DNA from: an uncultured Alphaproteobacteria bacterium
GTDB lineage: Bacteria > Pseudomonadota > Alphaproteobacteria > RF32 > CAG-239
Length of the DNA stretch: 64,000 bases
Assembly: GCA_910585375.1 (NCBI GenBank)
Contig: CAJUCZ010000007.1
Span: 9,846 to 73,845 of the forward strand
Direction of reading: 5' to 3'
Shown here: positions 34,261 through 44,202 of the stretch, piece by piece
Position numbering within the stretch: position 1 is the first letter of the stretch
Layout of the letters: each line of letters opens with the position of its first letter
The notes under the pieces: generated by a model
The model's database searches: none
The model's input: the letters and a program-made list of their open reading frames with translations, nothing else
What the model was told of the DNA's origin: nothing
Translations under genes and position numbers: made by a program

Positions 34261-36051
34261 TTACAGCTTTAATTTTTTATCCAGCCGTTCCAGCTCGTCG
34301 ATATAGCTGGAAATCAGGCTCAAGCCCTTGTTCCAGAATTCCGGACTCCTGGCGTCCAGACCAAAAGGTTTGAGCAGCTGGTCATATTTTTTGCTGCCGG
34401 TATGCGCCAGCATATCAAGGTATTTGTCTTCAAAATTCTTAACCGAACCTTCCTGATAGACCTGATACAGCGAATTTACCAGACAATCGGCAAAGGAATA
34501 GGCATAAACATAGAAGGGCAAAAAGAAGAAATGTCCGACCTGCGACCAGATATGAGCGGAGTTTTCATCTACCACCACAGACGGTCCGAGGCAGGCTTTC
34601 ATCTCTTCACCCCAGATTTGGCACAGGCGTTCGTCCGACAGCTCGCCGTTTTTACGTTCATCATGAGCGCGGGTTTCAAAAAAGTGAAAGCTGATCTGGC
34701 GCAGCGCGGTATTAATCATATCATTAACCTTGCCGGCAATCAGGCAAAGTTTGTCTTTGTCATCCTTAGTCCGGCGCAGCAGCGACTGAAATGTGACCAT
34801 CTCGCCAAAAACGGAAGCGACCTCCGCCAAGGTCATCGGCATATCGTCATTCAAAGCCCCCTGAGCCTTGCTCAGGCGCATATGGCAACCGTGTCCGAGT
34901 TCGTGCGCCAGTGTCAGAACGTCATTCTGCTTGCCGACAAAGTTCAAAAACAGGTACGGGTGCATCTCATTGGAGCAGGAATGGGCAAAAGCACCGCTTC
35001 TTTTGCCGTCGCGCGGCGGAACGTCAATCCAGTCATTCTTAAAGAAGTCCACCGCCTGCGCATGAAGCTTGGGCGAAAATTCGTGATAAGCATTCAGCAC
35101 GGTATCAACAGCCTCTTTCCAACTGTAATGCGTGTCATGGCAGAAAGGCAGCGGGGCGTTTCTGTCCCAGTACTGAATCTTCTTAACGCCGAGCCATTTG
35201 GCTTTCAGTTTGTAAAAACGGTGAGAGATTTCGGCATATTTTTTGCGCACGGATTCAGCCAGCGCCTCGACTGCCGCATCTTCCACATTCTCGGACAGAT
35301 TGCGTTCGGCTATCGGGGTCTTAAAGCCGCGGCGGGTATCTTCCGTCGCCTTGTCTTTGATGACCATGTTATAAATAAAGGAATATAACGCCGAATTTTC
35401 TTTGCTGACGCGGTTGATTTCCTTGCCGGCCTTTTCTCTGACGGCAGGATCTTTGTCCAACAGCAGTTTGCTGATTTCGGCATCGTTATAATTTTTGCCG
35501 TCAACGGTATAGACCAGACGCGATGAGCTTTCTTCATACAGCCGCACCCAGGCACTGCCCGAGGTAAGCGACTTTTCCAGCAGCAATTCTTCCAAGTCTT
35601 CCGAGAGCTCGTATTTCTTAAAGCGGCGGACGCGTTCCAGCCACGGCTTGAAGAAGGCAACGGCTTTGTCTTTCAGCAGTTCTTTGACCTGAGCGTCGGA
35701 AAGTTTGTTGATTTCCAGCGTGAAGAAAACGACCGGCTTGCTGTAGTCGGTAAGTTTTTCGCTGATGGTCTGATAAAAAGCAATGGCTTTGGCATTTTTC
35801 ATCTGTGTATTCATGTTCAGGCTGGCATAGCTGGCCAGATTCTCGGCTTTGATTGCCATTTGTTCATAAGTTTGCAGCATTTTGATAAAGTCGGCAGCGC
35901 TCAACCCGCCAATTTTGCCCTTGTATTTTTTGGCAAAGGCCTGATTGTCCTTTTTGAACTTTTCCAAATCGCGTTCAATGGCAGGATCGTCCATGCCTTT
36001 ATACAAATCACTCAGATCCCAGCCAGGGAGTTTTTCTTTTTTCTCAGCCAT
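34261..36051 (-). CDS. pepF: oligoendopeptidase F (M3 family)
   Basis: 596 residues. Cytoplasmic zinc metallopeptidase that cleaves oligopeptides. The zinc motif HELGH (LAHELGHGCHMRL, near 383-387) and downstream Glu region are intact. Length fits the PepF/clade of M3B. The start is the ATG at 36051 that shares the A of the stop codon of the upstream gene (TGATG), with AAGGTGA as ribosome site. Third gene of the operon glmU-like, 36051-36473, pepF. The 328-residue frame antisense to it (34402-35388) is a shadow. Confidence 0.95.
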   Translation of the reverse strand: MAEKKEKLPGWDLSDLYKGMDDPAIERDLEKFKKDNQAFAKKYKGKIGGLSAADFIKMLQTYEQMAIKAENLASYASLNMNTQMKNAKAIAFYQTISEKLTDYSKPVVFFTLEINKLSDAQVKELLKDKAVAFFKPWLERVRRFKKYELSEDLEELLLEKSLTSGSAWVRLYEESSSRLVYTVDGKNYNDAEISKLLLDKDPAVREKAGKEINRVSKENSALYSFIYNMVIKDKATEDTRRGFKTPIAERNLSENVEDAAVEALAESVRKKYAEISHRFYKLKAKWLGVKKIQYWDRNAPLPFCHDTHYSWKEAVDTVLNAYHEFSPKLHAQAVDFFKNDWIDVPPRDGKRSGAFAHSCSNEMHPYLFLNFVGKQNDVLTLAHELGHGCHMRLSKAQGALNDDMPMTLAEVASVFGEMVTFQSLLRRTKDDKDKLCLIAGKVNDMINTALRQISFHFFETRAHDERKNGELSDERLCQIWGEEMKACLGPSVVVDENSAHIWSQVGHFFFLPFYVYAYSFADCLVNSLYQVYQEGSVKNFEDKYLDMLAHTGSKKYDQLLKPFGLDARSPEFWNKGLSLISSYIDELERLDKKLKL

Positions 36052-36473
36052 CAAATTTCACCTTTCATTTCTTTCAGTTGGCGCATGGTTTCCCGCATAT
36101 CGGGGTGCGCCTCATAATATTCTTTTTGTCCGTCCAGATAGTCTGCCTCGTCTTCAGGATCTGACAAATCGGGCGTAAAGTAATAATTGCTCCACGGACG
36201 GAGCTGTTGTCCCCGCAGCCACCGGCCAAAACCGTCGGCAATCACGTTGACATCGCAGCCGGCGCCGGACAGGACGGCACCAAGCGTACAGAAAAAGCGG
36301 TTTTGCGTGCAATCCTGAATTTCATTTGCCATATCTTCCGTACACCGGCTAAAACCGCGGTGCTGATTGTCATGGTGCGGCGCAAAGGCGACAATCATGA
36401 AAAAGACCAGAAACCAGAAGATTATCAGGCCGATGAAGATTCCAAACCAGTATTGCTTCAAAAAACGCATCAT
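36051..36473 (-). CDS. membrane-anchored hypothetical protein, 140 aa
   Basis: One N-terminal membrane helix (about 9-31), then a soluble part with four cysteines (FSRCTEDM, DCTQNRFFCTLGAVLSGAGC) that could form disulfides in the periplasm, and an acidic tail. Not recognised. Overlaps the glmU-like gene by four bases and pepF by one, so it is firmly in the operon. Confidence 0.7.
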   Translation of the reverse strand: MMRFLKQYWFGIFIGLIIFWFLVFFMIVAFAPHHDNQHRGFSRCTEDMANEIQDCTQNRFFCTLGAVLSGAGCDVNVIADGFGRWLRGQQLRPWSNYYFTPDLSDPEDEADYLDGQKEYYEAHPDMRETMRQLKEMKGEI

Positions 36474-37207
36474 TTTCCTTTACGGGCATTCAGATATTGT
36501 TCCAACAGCGCCAGTTCCTCCCTTGTATTGGCACCGGCGACTTCTTCGGCGCTGCATTCGACCATGCCGCATTTCATGCCGTGGCGGTTGGCAATGCCGA
36601 CAACATCTGTTAAATAGTATTCGCCGGACGCGTTTTCATTACTGACCGCGCCCAAAAGTTCAAACATTTCAGAGCTGTCAAAGCACATACAACCGGAGTT
36701 GCACAGGTTAATCTGACGCTGTTCCTCCGTAGCGTCCTTATACTCGACAATTTCTTTCAGCTCGTCGCCGTGCATAATCAGGCGGCCGTAACGCGCCGGA
36801 TCCTGCGGACGAAAGCCCAAGACCACAACGGCATAGCCTTCGCGGCGTTTTTGAACAGCCTTCAAAAAAGTTTCCCGCGTGATGATCGGGCTGTCGCCGA
36901 AAATAACCAGAACATCGCCTTCAAAACCGCAGAGATTTTTGCGGGCGGACAAAACGGCATGGCCGGTGCCAAGCTGTTTTTCCTGCACTGCGGTTTCATA
37001 GGGCGCAACCTCTTTGGCAACCATTTGTCCGTCCGGCGCAATCACGGTAATGATTTTGTCGGCACCCAAATTTTCCAGTGTTTCGATAATATGGCGAATC
37101 ATCGGTTTGCCGTTCAGCGGCATCATGACTTTCGGCAGGTCCGACTTCATGCGCGTCCCCTTGCCGGCGCCCAGAATAATGGCGGCGATTTTTTTGCTGT
37201 TATTCAT
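36470..37207 (-). CDS. GlmU N-terminal-type UDP-GlcNAc pyrophosphorylase, single domain
   Basis: 245 residues. Nucleotidyltransferase fold with LGAGKGTRMKSDLPKVM (12-28), FGDSPIITRETF, GLRPQDP-like GFRPQDPARYGR and NSGCMCF. These are the features of the uridylyltransferase half of GlmU. The left-handed beta-helix acetyltransferase half (another ~200 residues) is absent; the frame ends cleanly into the next gene with a 4-base overlap, so this is not a frameshift. It may make a different NDP-sugar, or work with a separate acetyltransferase. Confidence 0.85.
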   Translation of the reverse strand: MNNSKKIAAIILGAGKGTRMKSDLPKVMMPLNGKPMIRHIIETLENLGADKIITVIAPDGQMVAKEVAPYETAVQEKQLGTGHAVLSARKNLCGFEGDVLVIFGDSPIITRETFLKAVQKRREGYAVVVLGFRPQDPARYGRLIMHGDELKEIVEYKDATEEQRQINLCNSGCMCFDSSEMFELLGAVSNENASGEYYLTDVVGIANRHGMKCGMVECSAEEVAGANTREELALLEQYLNARKGK

Positions 37208-37304
37208 TATCTTTCCATCTCCAGTTCAAAAATTATGATAATTTTAATAATTCATACAATACAATAGCATCTATATCTATTTGGTTAACATAAGGCAATA
37301 TTTT

Positions 37305-39371
37305 ATGAGAAAACATTTTTTTGCAATATATTTCATTGCAGCGGCTCTGATGACGGTGCATAACTCTTATGCCGGCACACAGGAGGTTATGTCGCTTGAA
37401 GAAGCCAACCGCGTACGTCAGAGCAGCGTTTTGCCCGAAGGACGTACGGACACACAGGAGGTCAGCTTTTCTTCTCCCAGAGAAATGTTTAATTATATGA
37501 AAAACCGGCTCAAGGGCGCGATTGTAACCAAGTATGATCCGGCCAGCGCCTCTAACGGCAGTACGGCAACCAGCGTTGACGAGGATCCGTTGCCGCAGGA
37601 TATGGAAGCACAGAAATCCACTTTTCAGAAAATTTATGAAGATGCCATTAAACGGATTGAAAATGAAGACCGGTCTCCAGTTGCCGCTCCGGCGCCTTTT
37701 CCGTCAGAAATCAGACATAGCGCTCCGGTTGACGCCATAGACATTTTGCTGCCGCCGCTGAACGAGCGGGTGAGAGTGCCGGCTTTTGAACATATTCCTT
37801 ATTTGTTTTCCCAGATAGAGGTTTTGCCGGACGGGTTGATTAAGGTTGAAGAAACGGTGATTGTTATTGCCAACGGCATCAAGCTCAAAACGCCGCTGGT
37901 ACTGCCCATTCCCAGCCGCGTGTTTTCCCGCGACGGAAAAGCACGCAATACGGACGCCAGCCTTATCGGCGTCACAATCAACGATATGCCGGTAGAATAT
38001 AAAATTGACCGGCACGGCGGCTCGACCCTGCTTATGCCCAAAAAGAATTTTGCACTGGAAAACGGCGTTTACCGCTATGTCTTTACTTATGTTATTGACC
38101 GTCAGATTTGGAGCTATCCGGATTTTGACGAGCTTTACTGGAACGTGACCGGAGGCGCCTGGAATTTGGTAGTTGCCCGTGCCGGTGCGACGATTGTTCT
38201 GCCGCGCGGGACCAGTCCGATTGCCCAAAGTTTGGCCATCGGGTATCCGGGACGGCTGCGGATTGACAACGGTACAATCACGCGCGATGCGCCTAATTCA
38301 GTCGGTTTTGTGGCGCAAGAACCGCTGTTTTTGGCCGAAAGCATGCATATTGGCGTGGAAATTCCCAAAGGCGTGATTGCGGCACCGACTTTATCCAATC
38401 GAATCGCTTGGGCAATTGCCGATTACGGCGACACTATTTTTGCGCTTATCGGCCTGCTGATTGTACTTGGCGCGTATATGGCCTCGTGGAAATATATTCA
38501 GAAGAATCCCAAAAAAGTTTCTTTCTCACTTAAAAAAACGCCAATGATGATGCGCTATCTGGCAAAAGGAACTTATGACAAGGTCAGTTTCGGAGCTTTC
38601 CTGCTGGATTTGTTTAAGAAAAACATTATTGACATTCAGCAGTCGGACGACAATATCCTTTTGGTCAAAAAAACTGACAATCTGAAAGTGTTGAACCAAA
38701 ATGAGCAAAATGCCGTTAAGGAGCTTTTTGGCCCCAAAGATGCCGTTTTGCAAGTCAAAGGCAATATGCTTAAACTCAAAAGAGCATATCGTCACATCGG
38801 GCAAGACCTGAAGACCAAATTCAACTTTTTTGCCCTCAGGCTCAATTCCGGTTATCTGTTGTTCAGTATCGGCATGCTGCTGATGACGGAGTGGTTTATT
38901 GCCATGCTTTCTCCCGATACCGTTCAGGTTTTTGTTTCTTTGTTATCAACAACGGTTGCTTTCGGCTTTTATCTGGTTTTCTTCAGCATCCGTTGGAAAA
39001 ATAAGGCGGTAAATATTCTTTGCAAAGTTTTTGCCTTCTTATTTATGTTATTGAGCTTTGTAATTTTTTGCGCCAAAGTCAGCATGTGGTCAGCGCTTTT
39101 TCTTTGCGCCACCATGGTGGTTATTCTTGTCTTCAGCCGCAAATACACACAAAGAAGCGGCCTGATGCAGGGGCATATTGCCGATGCCCGCGGATATGCT
39201 GACTATTTGACGCAAAACCGCGAAAACATTATGCTCGGAAAAGATTTTATCAACCAGCAGGCTAATATTCTGGCTCTGGAAGTTGACAAGCTGTACTCCA
39301 AGGACAATTCAAATGTTAAGGATTATTACAAGCTAGATATTGTTAAAAACATTATTGACAGGATGTCATAA
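37305..39371 (+). CDS. DUF2207 membrane protein
   Basis: 688 residues from ATG 37305 (AAGG site; the TTG at 37281 is rejected). Signal peptide (about 1-24), then a low-complexity region, the DUF2207 periplasmic domain (ISRV-type YPDFDELYWNVTGGAWN), a membrane helix near 375-395, a cytoplasmic domain and a cluster of C-terminal helices (about 525-610) before a soluble end. Role unknown in the family. Single gene with a strong terminator. Confidence 0.88.
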   Translation: MRKHFFAIYFIAAALMTVHNSYAGTQEVMSLEEANRVRQSSVLPEGRTDTQEVSFSSPREMFNYMKNRLKGAIVTKYDPASASNGSTATSVDEDPLPQDMEAQKSTFQKIYEDAIKRIENEDRSPVAAPAPFPSEIRHSAPVDAIDILLPPLNERVRVPAFEHIPYLFSQIEVLPDGLIKVEETVIVIANGIKLKTPLVLPIPSRVFSRDGKARNTDASLIGVTINDMPVEYKIDRHGGSTLLMPKKNFALENGVYRYVFTYVIDRQIWSYPDFDELYWNVTGGAWNLVVARAGATIVLPRGTSPIAQSLAIGYPGRLRIDNGTITRDAPNSVGFVAQEPLFLAESMHIGVEIPKGVIAAPTLSNRIAWAIADYGDTIFALIGLLIVLGAYMASWKYIQKNPKKVSFSLKKTPMMMRYLAKGTYDKVSFGAFLLDLFKKNIIDIQQSDDNILLVKKTDNLKVLNQNEQNAVKELFGPKDAVLQVKGNMLKLKRAYRHIGQDLKTKFNFFALRLNSGYLLFSIGMLLMTEWFIAMLSPDTVQVFVSLLSTTVAFGFYLVFFSIRWKNKAVNILCKVFAFLFMLLSFVIFCAKVSMWSALFLCATMVVILVFSRKYTQRSGLMQGHIADARGYADYLTQNRENIMLGKDFINQQANILALEVDKLYSKDNSNVKDYYKLDIVKNIIDRMS

Positions 39372-39406
39372 AAGTTGCGGCTGTCTGACAAGCGATACAA
39401 ACAACC

Positions 39407-39441
39407 CCGCGTCTGAAATAATGGCGCGGGGTTGTTTTTTT
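39407..39441. terminator. bidirectional terminator
   Basis: AACAACCCCGCG pairs with CGCGGGGTTGTT, then T6. Serves the DUF2207 gene and, on the minus strand, tsf. Confidence 0.9.
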
Positions 39442-39457
39442 TGATTAACAAGAAGAA

Positions 39458-40384
39458 TTATTTTGTCAGCTGAGCAGCAACTTCGGCGGCAAAATCTTCT
39501 TCTTTTTTCTGCAGGCCTTCACCCAGACGGAAGCAGACATATTCTTTCAGTTTAATGTCCGCGCCCATTTCTTTGGCAGCATCGGCAATAACCTGTTTAA
39601 CCTTTTTATCCGGATCCATAATGTAAGCCTGTTCTTCCAGAACGACTTCGTCATAATATTTGCGAACACGGCCTTCAACCATTTTCTCAATGATGTTTTC
39701 CGGTTTGCCGGAAGCTTTTGCCTGTTCGGAAAAAATGGCTTTTTCGCGTTCAACGGCTGCCGGATCAACAGAGGCAACATCCAAGAACAACGGATTGGAA
39801 GCAGCAATGTGCATTGCAATATGTTTGCCGAGTTCGGCTAATTTTGCTTTATCACCGGCAGATTCCAAAGCAACCAAAACACCGATTTTGCCGAGGTTCG
39901 GCTGAACGGCATTGTGAACATAAGAAGCGATAGCTCCGTCGGCAACTTCAATTCTTTTGGCGCGGCGCAGATTCATGTTCTCGCCGATTTTGGCAATCAT
40001 GTCCGTTAAGCGTTCTTCAAAAGATTTGTTGACTTTCGGGCATTGGAAAGTCTTCATGTCGCAGACTTCGCCATTGCGAAGCAACGCAACGGTGGCAGCA
40101 TCTTTAACATAGTCTTGGAAAATGTCGTTTTTGGCAACAAAGTCGGTTTCGGAGTTAACCTCCACAACAGCACCGGCATTTCCGTCAACAGCAACGGCAA
40201 CTAAACCTTCGGCTGCAATACGGCTGGCCTTTTTGGCAGCAGAGGCCAGACCTTTTTTTCTGAGCCAGTCAACAGCCTGTTCCATGTCCCCGTTGGTTTC
40301 GGTCAGGGCTTTTTTGCAATCCAGCATTCCGGCACCGGTCGTTTCTCTGAGTTCTTTAACCATAGCGGCAGTAATATTTGTCAT
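39458..40384 (-). CDS. tsf: elongation factor Ts
   Basis: 308 residues. Guanine-nucleotide exchange factor for EF-Tu. N-terminal UBA-like domain and signature MVKELRETTGAGMLDCKKAL; core SETDFVAKND motif. Follows rpsB in the usual order, 105 bases downstream, and is ended by the terminator at 39407-39441. AGGAC ribosome site. Confidence 0.98.
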   Translation of the reverse strand: MTNITAAMVKELRETTGAGMLDCKKALTETNGDMEQAVDWLRKKGLASAAKKASRIAAEGLVAVAVDGNAGAVVEVNSETDFVAKNDIFQDYVKDAATVALLRNGEVCDMKTFQCPKVNKSFEERLTDMIAKIGENMNLRRAKRIEVADGAIASYVHNAVQPNLGKIGVLVALESAGDKAKLAELGKHIAMHIAASNPLFLDVASVDPAAVEREKAIFSEQAKASGKPENIIEKMVEGRVRKYYDEVVLEEQAYIMDPDKKVKQVIADAAKEMGADIKLKEYVCFRLGEGLQKKEEDFAAEVAAQLTK

Positions 40385-40489
40385 TCTTTATGTCCTTTAA
40401 TAAAAATTTAAATAAGGGCGATATCTTATGATTTATGCAAAAAGATAAGATACCGCCGCAAATTTTTGCCAAGCTCTTAATAAAAAGAA

Positions 40490-41308
40490 CTATTCGGCGC
40501 TTTCGGCAGAAGCTTCGGCTTCCGCAGCAGCTTTTTTGGAAGTTCTTTTTCTGGCCGGTTTGGCAGCAGCTTCAACGCCTTCGACCATTTCTTCCACTTT
40601 AACGCCTTGAGCGGCGATTTCGGCCTGCATACCGTCAAGAACGGCACCGGAAACCAAATCGCAGTAGAACTGAATGGCGCGGATTGCGTCATCGTTACCC
40701 GGAACAGGGAAGTCAACGGCATAGGGGTCAGCGTTGGTATCGCAGATACCGATAACCGGAATACCGAGTTTTTTGGCTTCTTTAATTGCCAGAGTTTCTT
40801 TCGGCGTATCAACAACGAACAACAGGTCAGGCTGGCCGCCCATGTTCATGATACCGCCGAGTTCGAGTTCGAGTTTTTCCTGTTCTTTTTTCAGGTTGAG
40901 CATTTCTTTTTTGGTATAACCGTCATAAGCATTTTTCTCGGCCATGTCTTTGAGTTTGGCAAGGCGGGAAATTGATTTGTAAACGGTTTTCCAGTTGGTC
41001 AGCATACCGCCGAGCCAACGATGGTTAACATAATACTGTCCGCATCTTTCAGCGTTTTCTTTAATAATGTCCTGAGCCTGTCTTTTGGTTCCGACAAACA
41101 AAACTTTACCGCCGTTTGCGGCAATGTCTCTGGCCGTAGCCAAAGCCGTATACAGCATCGGGTAAGTTTTTTGCAGATCGATAATGTGGATATTATCTTT
41201 TTTGCCATAAATGTACGGAGCCATTTTCGGGTTCCAGCGGCGGGCATGGTGTCCGAAGTGAACGCCGGCCTCAACCATTTGACGTAACGTAAACGTAGGA
41301 ATTGTCAT
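40490..41308 (-). CDS. rpsB: 30S ribosomal protein S2
   Basis: 272 residues. Start MTIPTFTLRQMVEAGVHFGHHARRWNPKM is diagnostic. The C-terminus has an Ala/Lys/Glu-rich extension (KPARKRTSKKAAAEAEASAE) typical of alphaproteobacteria. Leads the rpsB-tsf operon. Confidence 0.98.
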   Translation of the reverse strand: MTIPTFTLRQMVEAGVHFGHHARRWNPKMAPYIYGKKDNIHIIDLQKTYPMLYTALATARDIAANGGKVLFVGTKRQAQDIIKENAERCGQYYVNHRWLGGMLTNWKTVYKSISRLAKLKDMAEKNAYDGYTKKEMLNLKKEQEKLELELGGIMNMGGQPDLLFVVDTPKETLAIKEAKKLGIPVIGICDTNADPYAVDFPVPGNDDAIRAIQFYCDLVSGAVLDGMQAEIAAQGVKVEEMVEGVEAAAKPARKRTSKKAAAEAEASAESAE

Positions 41309-41484
41309 ATTATATTTATCCTTAATTTTCCAGTTAAACCTCCGCAGACTCTAAAACCGCCCCCAAAAAGCGGCACCGGAGCGAAAGAACCCGCGCGGGC
41401 TTTCCGCCACATCTGCGTGTGAAATGAGCGGGAGCCAATTCTCCCGTTCGCTGTCTTTTTATACGCTATTTCACTATTTTGCAA
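41309..41484 (-). promoter_or_regulatory. rpsB promoter and structured leader
   Basis: Minus-strand promoter TTGCAA (41484-41479), 15 bases, TATAAA (41463-41458). The ~140-base leader is G/C-rich against its surroundings and has hairpin CGGGAG/CTCCCG (41429-41446) plus further CGCGCGGG- and GCCGC-based stems. Likely S2 autoregulation as known for other proteobacterial rpsB leaders; pairing not computed. Confidence 0.55.
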
Positions 41485-41636
41485 GTATTTTTTGCTTAAA
41501 ACATGCAAATTCCGCACAAGGGAGAATTTTTATCCCGAAAAAGCACATATTCTTGTTCACGCCGGGGAATTTTGGGCTTGTAAATTCGGCCTTGATGTTG
41601 TATTTTAACGCCAATTGTTAAGGTTATGAGGATAAA

Positions 41637-43625
41637 ATGACAGATTTGTTTGAGAGCACCGCTCCGGTGGCAAAAGAATACAACGCGCAGGAAATTGAGG
41701 TTCTGGAAGGGTTGGAGCCGGTTCGCTACCGGCCGGGAATGTACATCGGCGGCACGGACGACACCGCGCTGCACCATCTGGTGGCAGAAATTCTTGACAA
41801 CTCCATGGACGAGGCCGTTGCCGGCTATGCCAACCATATTGACATTACGCTCAACGCCGACTATTCGATTACGATTGCCGACAACGGCCGCGGCATTCCG
41901 GTCGATCCGCACCCGAAATATCCGAACATGTCCGCTCTTGAAGTGATTATGACCATGCTGCATTCCGGCGGCAAATTCGGCGGCGGCGCTTATAAGGTTT
42001 CCGGCGGCCTGCACGGTGTCGGCCTGTCTGTTGTTAATGCCCTGTCAGAAAATATGGTTATTGAAATCGCCCGTGACAAAAAGCTTTATCGTCAGGTATA
42101 CAGCCGCGGCAAACCGCAGACCGCCCTTGAGCTTATCGGCAATGCGCCCAACCGCCGCGGAACATCAATTACCTTCAAACCCGATCCTGAGATTTTCGGG
42201 GCGAATTCGCAGCTATCGCCCAACCGCGTTTATCGCATGGCGCGCTCCAAGGCCTTTTTGTTTAAAGGCATTAAAATCAACTGGAAATGCGCGCCGGAGG
42301 TATTGTCGGAAGGAGACGTAACGCCGCCGGAAGCCGAATTGAATTATCCAAACGGCGTGAGCGACTTTTTGAATTATCAGCTGGGCAGCCGTACAACCGT
42401 CAACCGCACCGCTTTTTCCGGCGACTCCGAGCTAGCCAATGACGAAGGGCGTGTGGAATGGGCGATTACCTGGCCGGAAGACGAAAACGGCTTTTGCTAC
42501 TCTTACTGCAATACCGTAGTAACCCCGCAGGGCGGTACGCACGAAGTCGGCTTCAAAACCGCTCTTGTACGCGGACTGAAAGAATACGGCGAAATGGCAA
42601 ACATCAAAAAAGCCGCCAACATTACCGCCGAAGACTTTTTGAGCGATGCCTGCATTATGTTGTCGGTCTTTATCCGCGATCCGCAGTTTCAGGGACAGAC
42701 CAAAGACAAACTGACCTCGGCCAAGGCAACACGTCTGGTGGAACAGGCCGTTAAAGACTCGTTTGACCACTGGCTGACTTCCGATATGGAAAACGCTTCG
42801 GCGCTGATTGAATATGTGATTGAACGCGCAGAACAACGCCGCAAGAAGAAAGAAGAAAAACAGGCCGTCCGCAAAACGCCCACAAAAAAACTGCGCCTTC
42901 CGGGAAAACTGGCTGACTGTTCTCAGGCTGCGGCCGAAGGGACAGAAATTTTTATTGTCGAGGGTGATTCCGCCGGCGGTTCCGCCAAGCAGGGACGCGA
43001 CCGTTTTACGCAGGCCATTCTGCCTTTGCGCGGCAAGATTTTGAACGTGGCAAGCGCGTCTTTGGACAAGATTATGCAAAATCAGGAAATCAAAGACATG
43101 TGCGAGGCTTTAGGCTGCGGCACCAAAGAACATTATAACGAAGACAATCTGCGCTATGAAAAAATCATTATCATGACCGATGCCGATGTGGACGGCGCGC
43201 ATATTGCCTCGCTGTTGATGACTTTCTTTTATCAGCAAATGCCGAAGCTGATTGAAAACGGACATTTGTATATTGCCACACCGCCGTTATACAAGATTTC
43301 GGCCGGCGGAAAGAATTTTTATGCTCTGGATGACGAAGATAAAGACCGGATTTTGAAAAAAGAGATTAAGGCCAATGCCAAACCGGACATCAGCCGTTTC
43401 AAAGGTTTGGGAGAAATGAGCGCCCAACAGCTGAAAGAAACGACGATGGACAAGAAAAACCGGATGCTGCTGAAAGTCATGCTGCCTAATACCAGTACCG
43501 AAGAAGGCAAGGAAGAAGCCTTTGAAACGCGCCGGCAGGTTGAGCGCCTGATGGGCAAAAATCCGGAGCTGCGTTTCCAATTTATTATCGAACGCGCGAA
43601 ATTCGTGGATGATCTGGACATTTAG
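41637..43625 (+). CDS. parE: DNA topoisomerase IV subunit B
   Basis: 662 residues. ATPase/transducer/TOPRIM subunit that decatenates chromosomes with ParC. EGLEPVRYRPGMYIGGTD and GRGIPVD of the GHKL ATPase, GGLHGVGLSVVNALS, TOPRIM EGDSAGGSAKQGRDR (near 440-455) and TDADVDGAHI. The short length and DTALHHLV form fit ParE rather than GyrB. AGGAT ribosome site. Confidence 0.96.
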   Translation: MTDLFESTAPVAKEYNAQEIEVLEGLEPVRYRPGMYIGGTDDTALHHLVAEILDNSMDEAVAGYANHIDITLNADYSITIADNGRGIPVDPHPKYPNMSALEVIMTMLHSGGKFGGGAYKVSGGLHGVGLSVVNALSENMVIEIARDKKLYRQVYSRGKPQTALELIGNAPNRRGTSITFKPDPEIFGANSQLSPNRVYRMARSKAFLFKGIKINWKCAPEVLSEGDVTPPEAELNYPNGVSDFLNYQLGSRTTVNRTAFSGDSELANDEGRVEWAITWPEDENGFCYSYCNTVVTPQGGTHEVGFKTALVRGLKEYGEMANIKKAANITAEDFLSDACIMLSVFIRDPQFQGQTKDKLTSAKATRLVEQAVKDSFDHWLTSDMENASALIEYVIERAEQRRKKKEEKQAVRKTPTKKLRLPGKLADCSQAAAEGTEIFIVEGDSAGGSAKQGRDRFTQAILPLRGKILNVASASLDKIMQNQEIKDMCEALGCGTKEHYNEDNLRYEKIIIMTDADVDGAHIASLLMTFFYQQMPKLIENGHLYIATPPLYKISAGGKNFYALDDEDKDRILKKEIKANAKPDISRFKGLGEMSAQQLKETTMDKKNRMLLKVMLPNTSTEEGKEEAFETRRQVERLMGKNPELRFQFIIERAKFVDDLDI

Positions 43626-43648
43626 CTATTGATGACGGGAGCCGGAGA

Positions 43649-44128
43649 ATGATCAGAAAGTTTCAGCCGCAGGATACGGACAAAGTCATGAAAATCTGGC
43701 TCAACGGCAGTCTGGACAGTCACGATTTTATTCCGGCGGCTTACTGGCAGAAAAATTTTGCCGTTGTCCGCGATGAATATCTGCCGGCAGCGCAGACTTA
43801 TGTCTGGGAAGAAAACGGCGAGGTTAAAGCTTTTGCCAGTCTGGGAGATGAAGACTATCTCGGCGCGTTGTTCGTTTCTGCCGATGCGCGGGGACGGGGA
43901 ATTGGCAAAGCCCTGATGTTTGAATTGCAAAAAAATTACAGCCGCTTAAATTTGCAGGTTTATTCCCAAAACAAAAAAGCCGTTCGGTTTTATCACCGCT
44001 GCGGTTTTCAGATTTTGCGCGAAGGAATCGATGAACTGACAGGGGCCGACGAGTTGCTGATGAGCTGGAACAAAGGCAACGTCAGCGGCGACTTGGTTTA
44101 TCATTACGCCCGTCAGACAAACTTATAA
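43649..44128 (+). CDS. GNAT-family N-acetyltransferase (YiaC-like)
   Basis: 159 residues. GNAT motif A RGRGIGKALM (about 78-87) with acetyl-CoA binding, and motif B NKKAVRFYHRCGF. The N-terminus (IWLNGSLDSHDFIPAAYW) matches the YiaC/YjaB type of protein or small-molecule acetyltransferase. It starts 23 bases after parE with GGAG and is probably co-transcribed. Substrate unknown. Confidence 0.88.
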   Translation: MIRKFQPQDTDKVMKIWLNGSLDSHDFIPAAYWQKNFAVVRDEYLPAAQTYVWEENGEVKAFASLGDEDYLGALFVSADARGRGIGKALMFELQKNYSRLNLQVYSQNKKAVRFYHRCGFQILREGIDELTGADELLMSWNKGNVSGDLVYHYARQTNL

Positions 44129-44135
44129 TTTTTTA

Positions 44136-44164
44136 TTGACAAAATTTCTACAAAATCCTATATT
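44136..44164 (+). promoter_or_regulatory. near-consensus sigma70 promoter
   Basis: TTGACA (44136-44141), 17 bases, TATATT (44159-44164). Confidence 0.75.
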
Positions 44165-44202
44165 ACTTACTCAATATTAACTTTTATTAAAATTATTATC
44201 TT

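Noticed and set aside
34402..35388. 328-residue open frame on the plus strand
   Set aside because: Entirely antisense to pepF, which has all catalytic motifs; no ribosome site or recognisable domain.
42432..43079. 215-residue open frame antisense to parE
   Set aside because: Shadow of a well-conserved gene; arises from codon composition.
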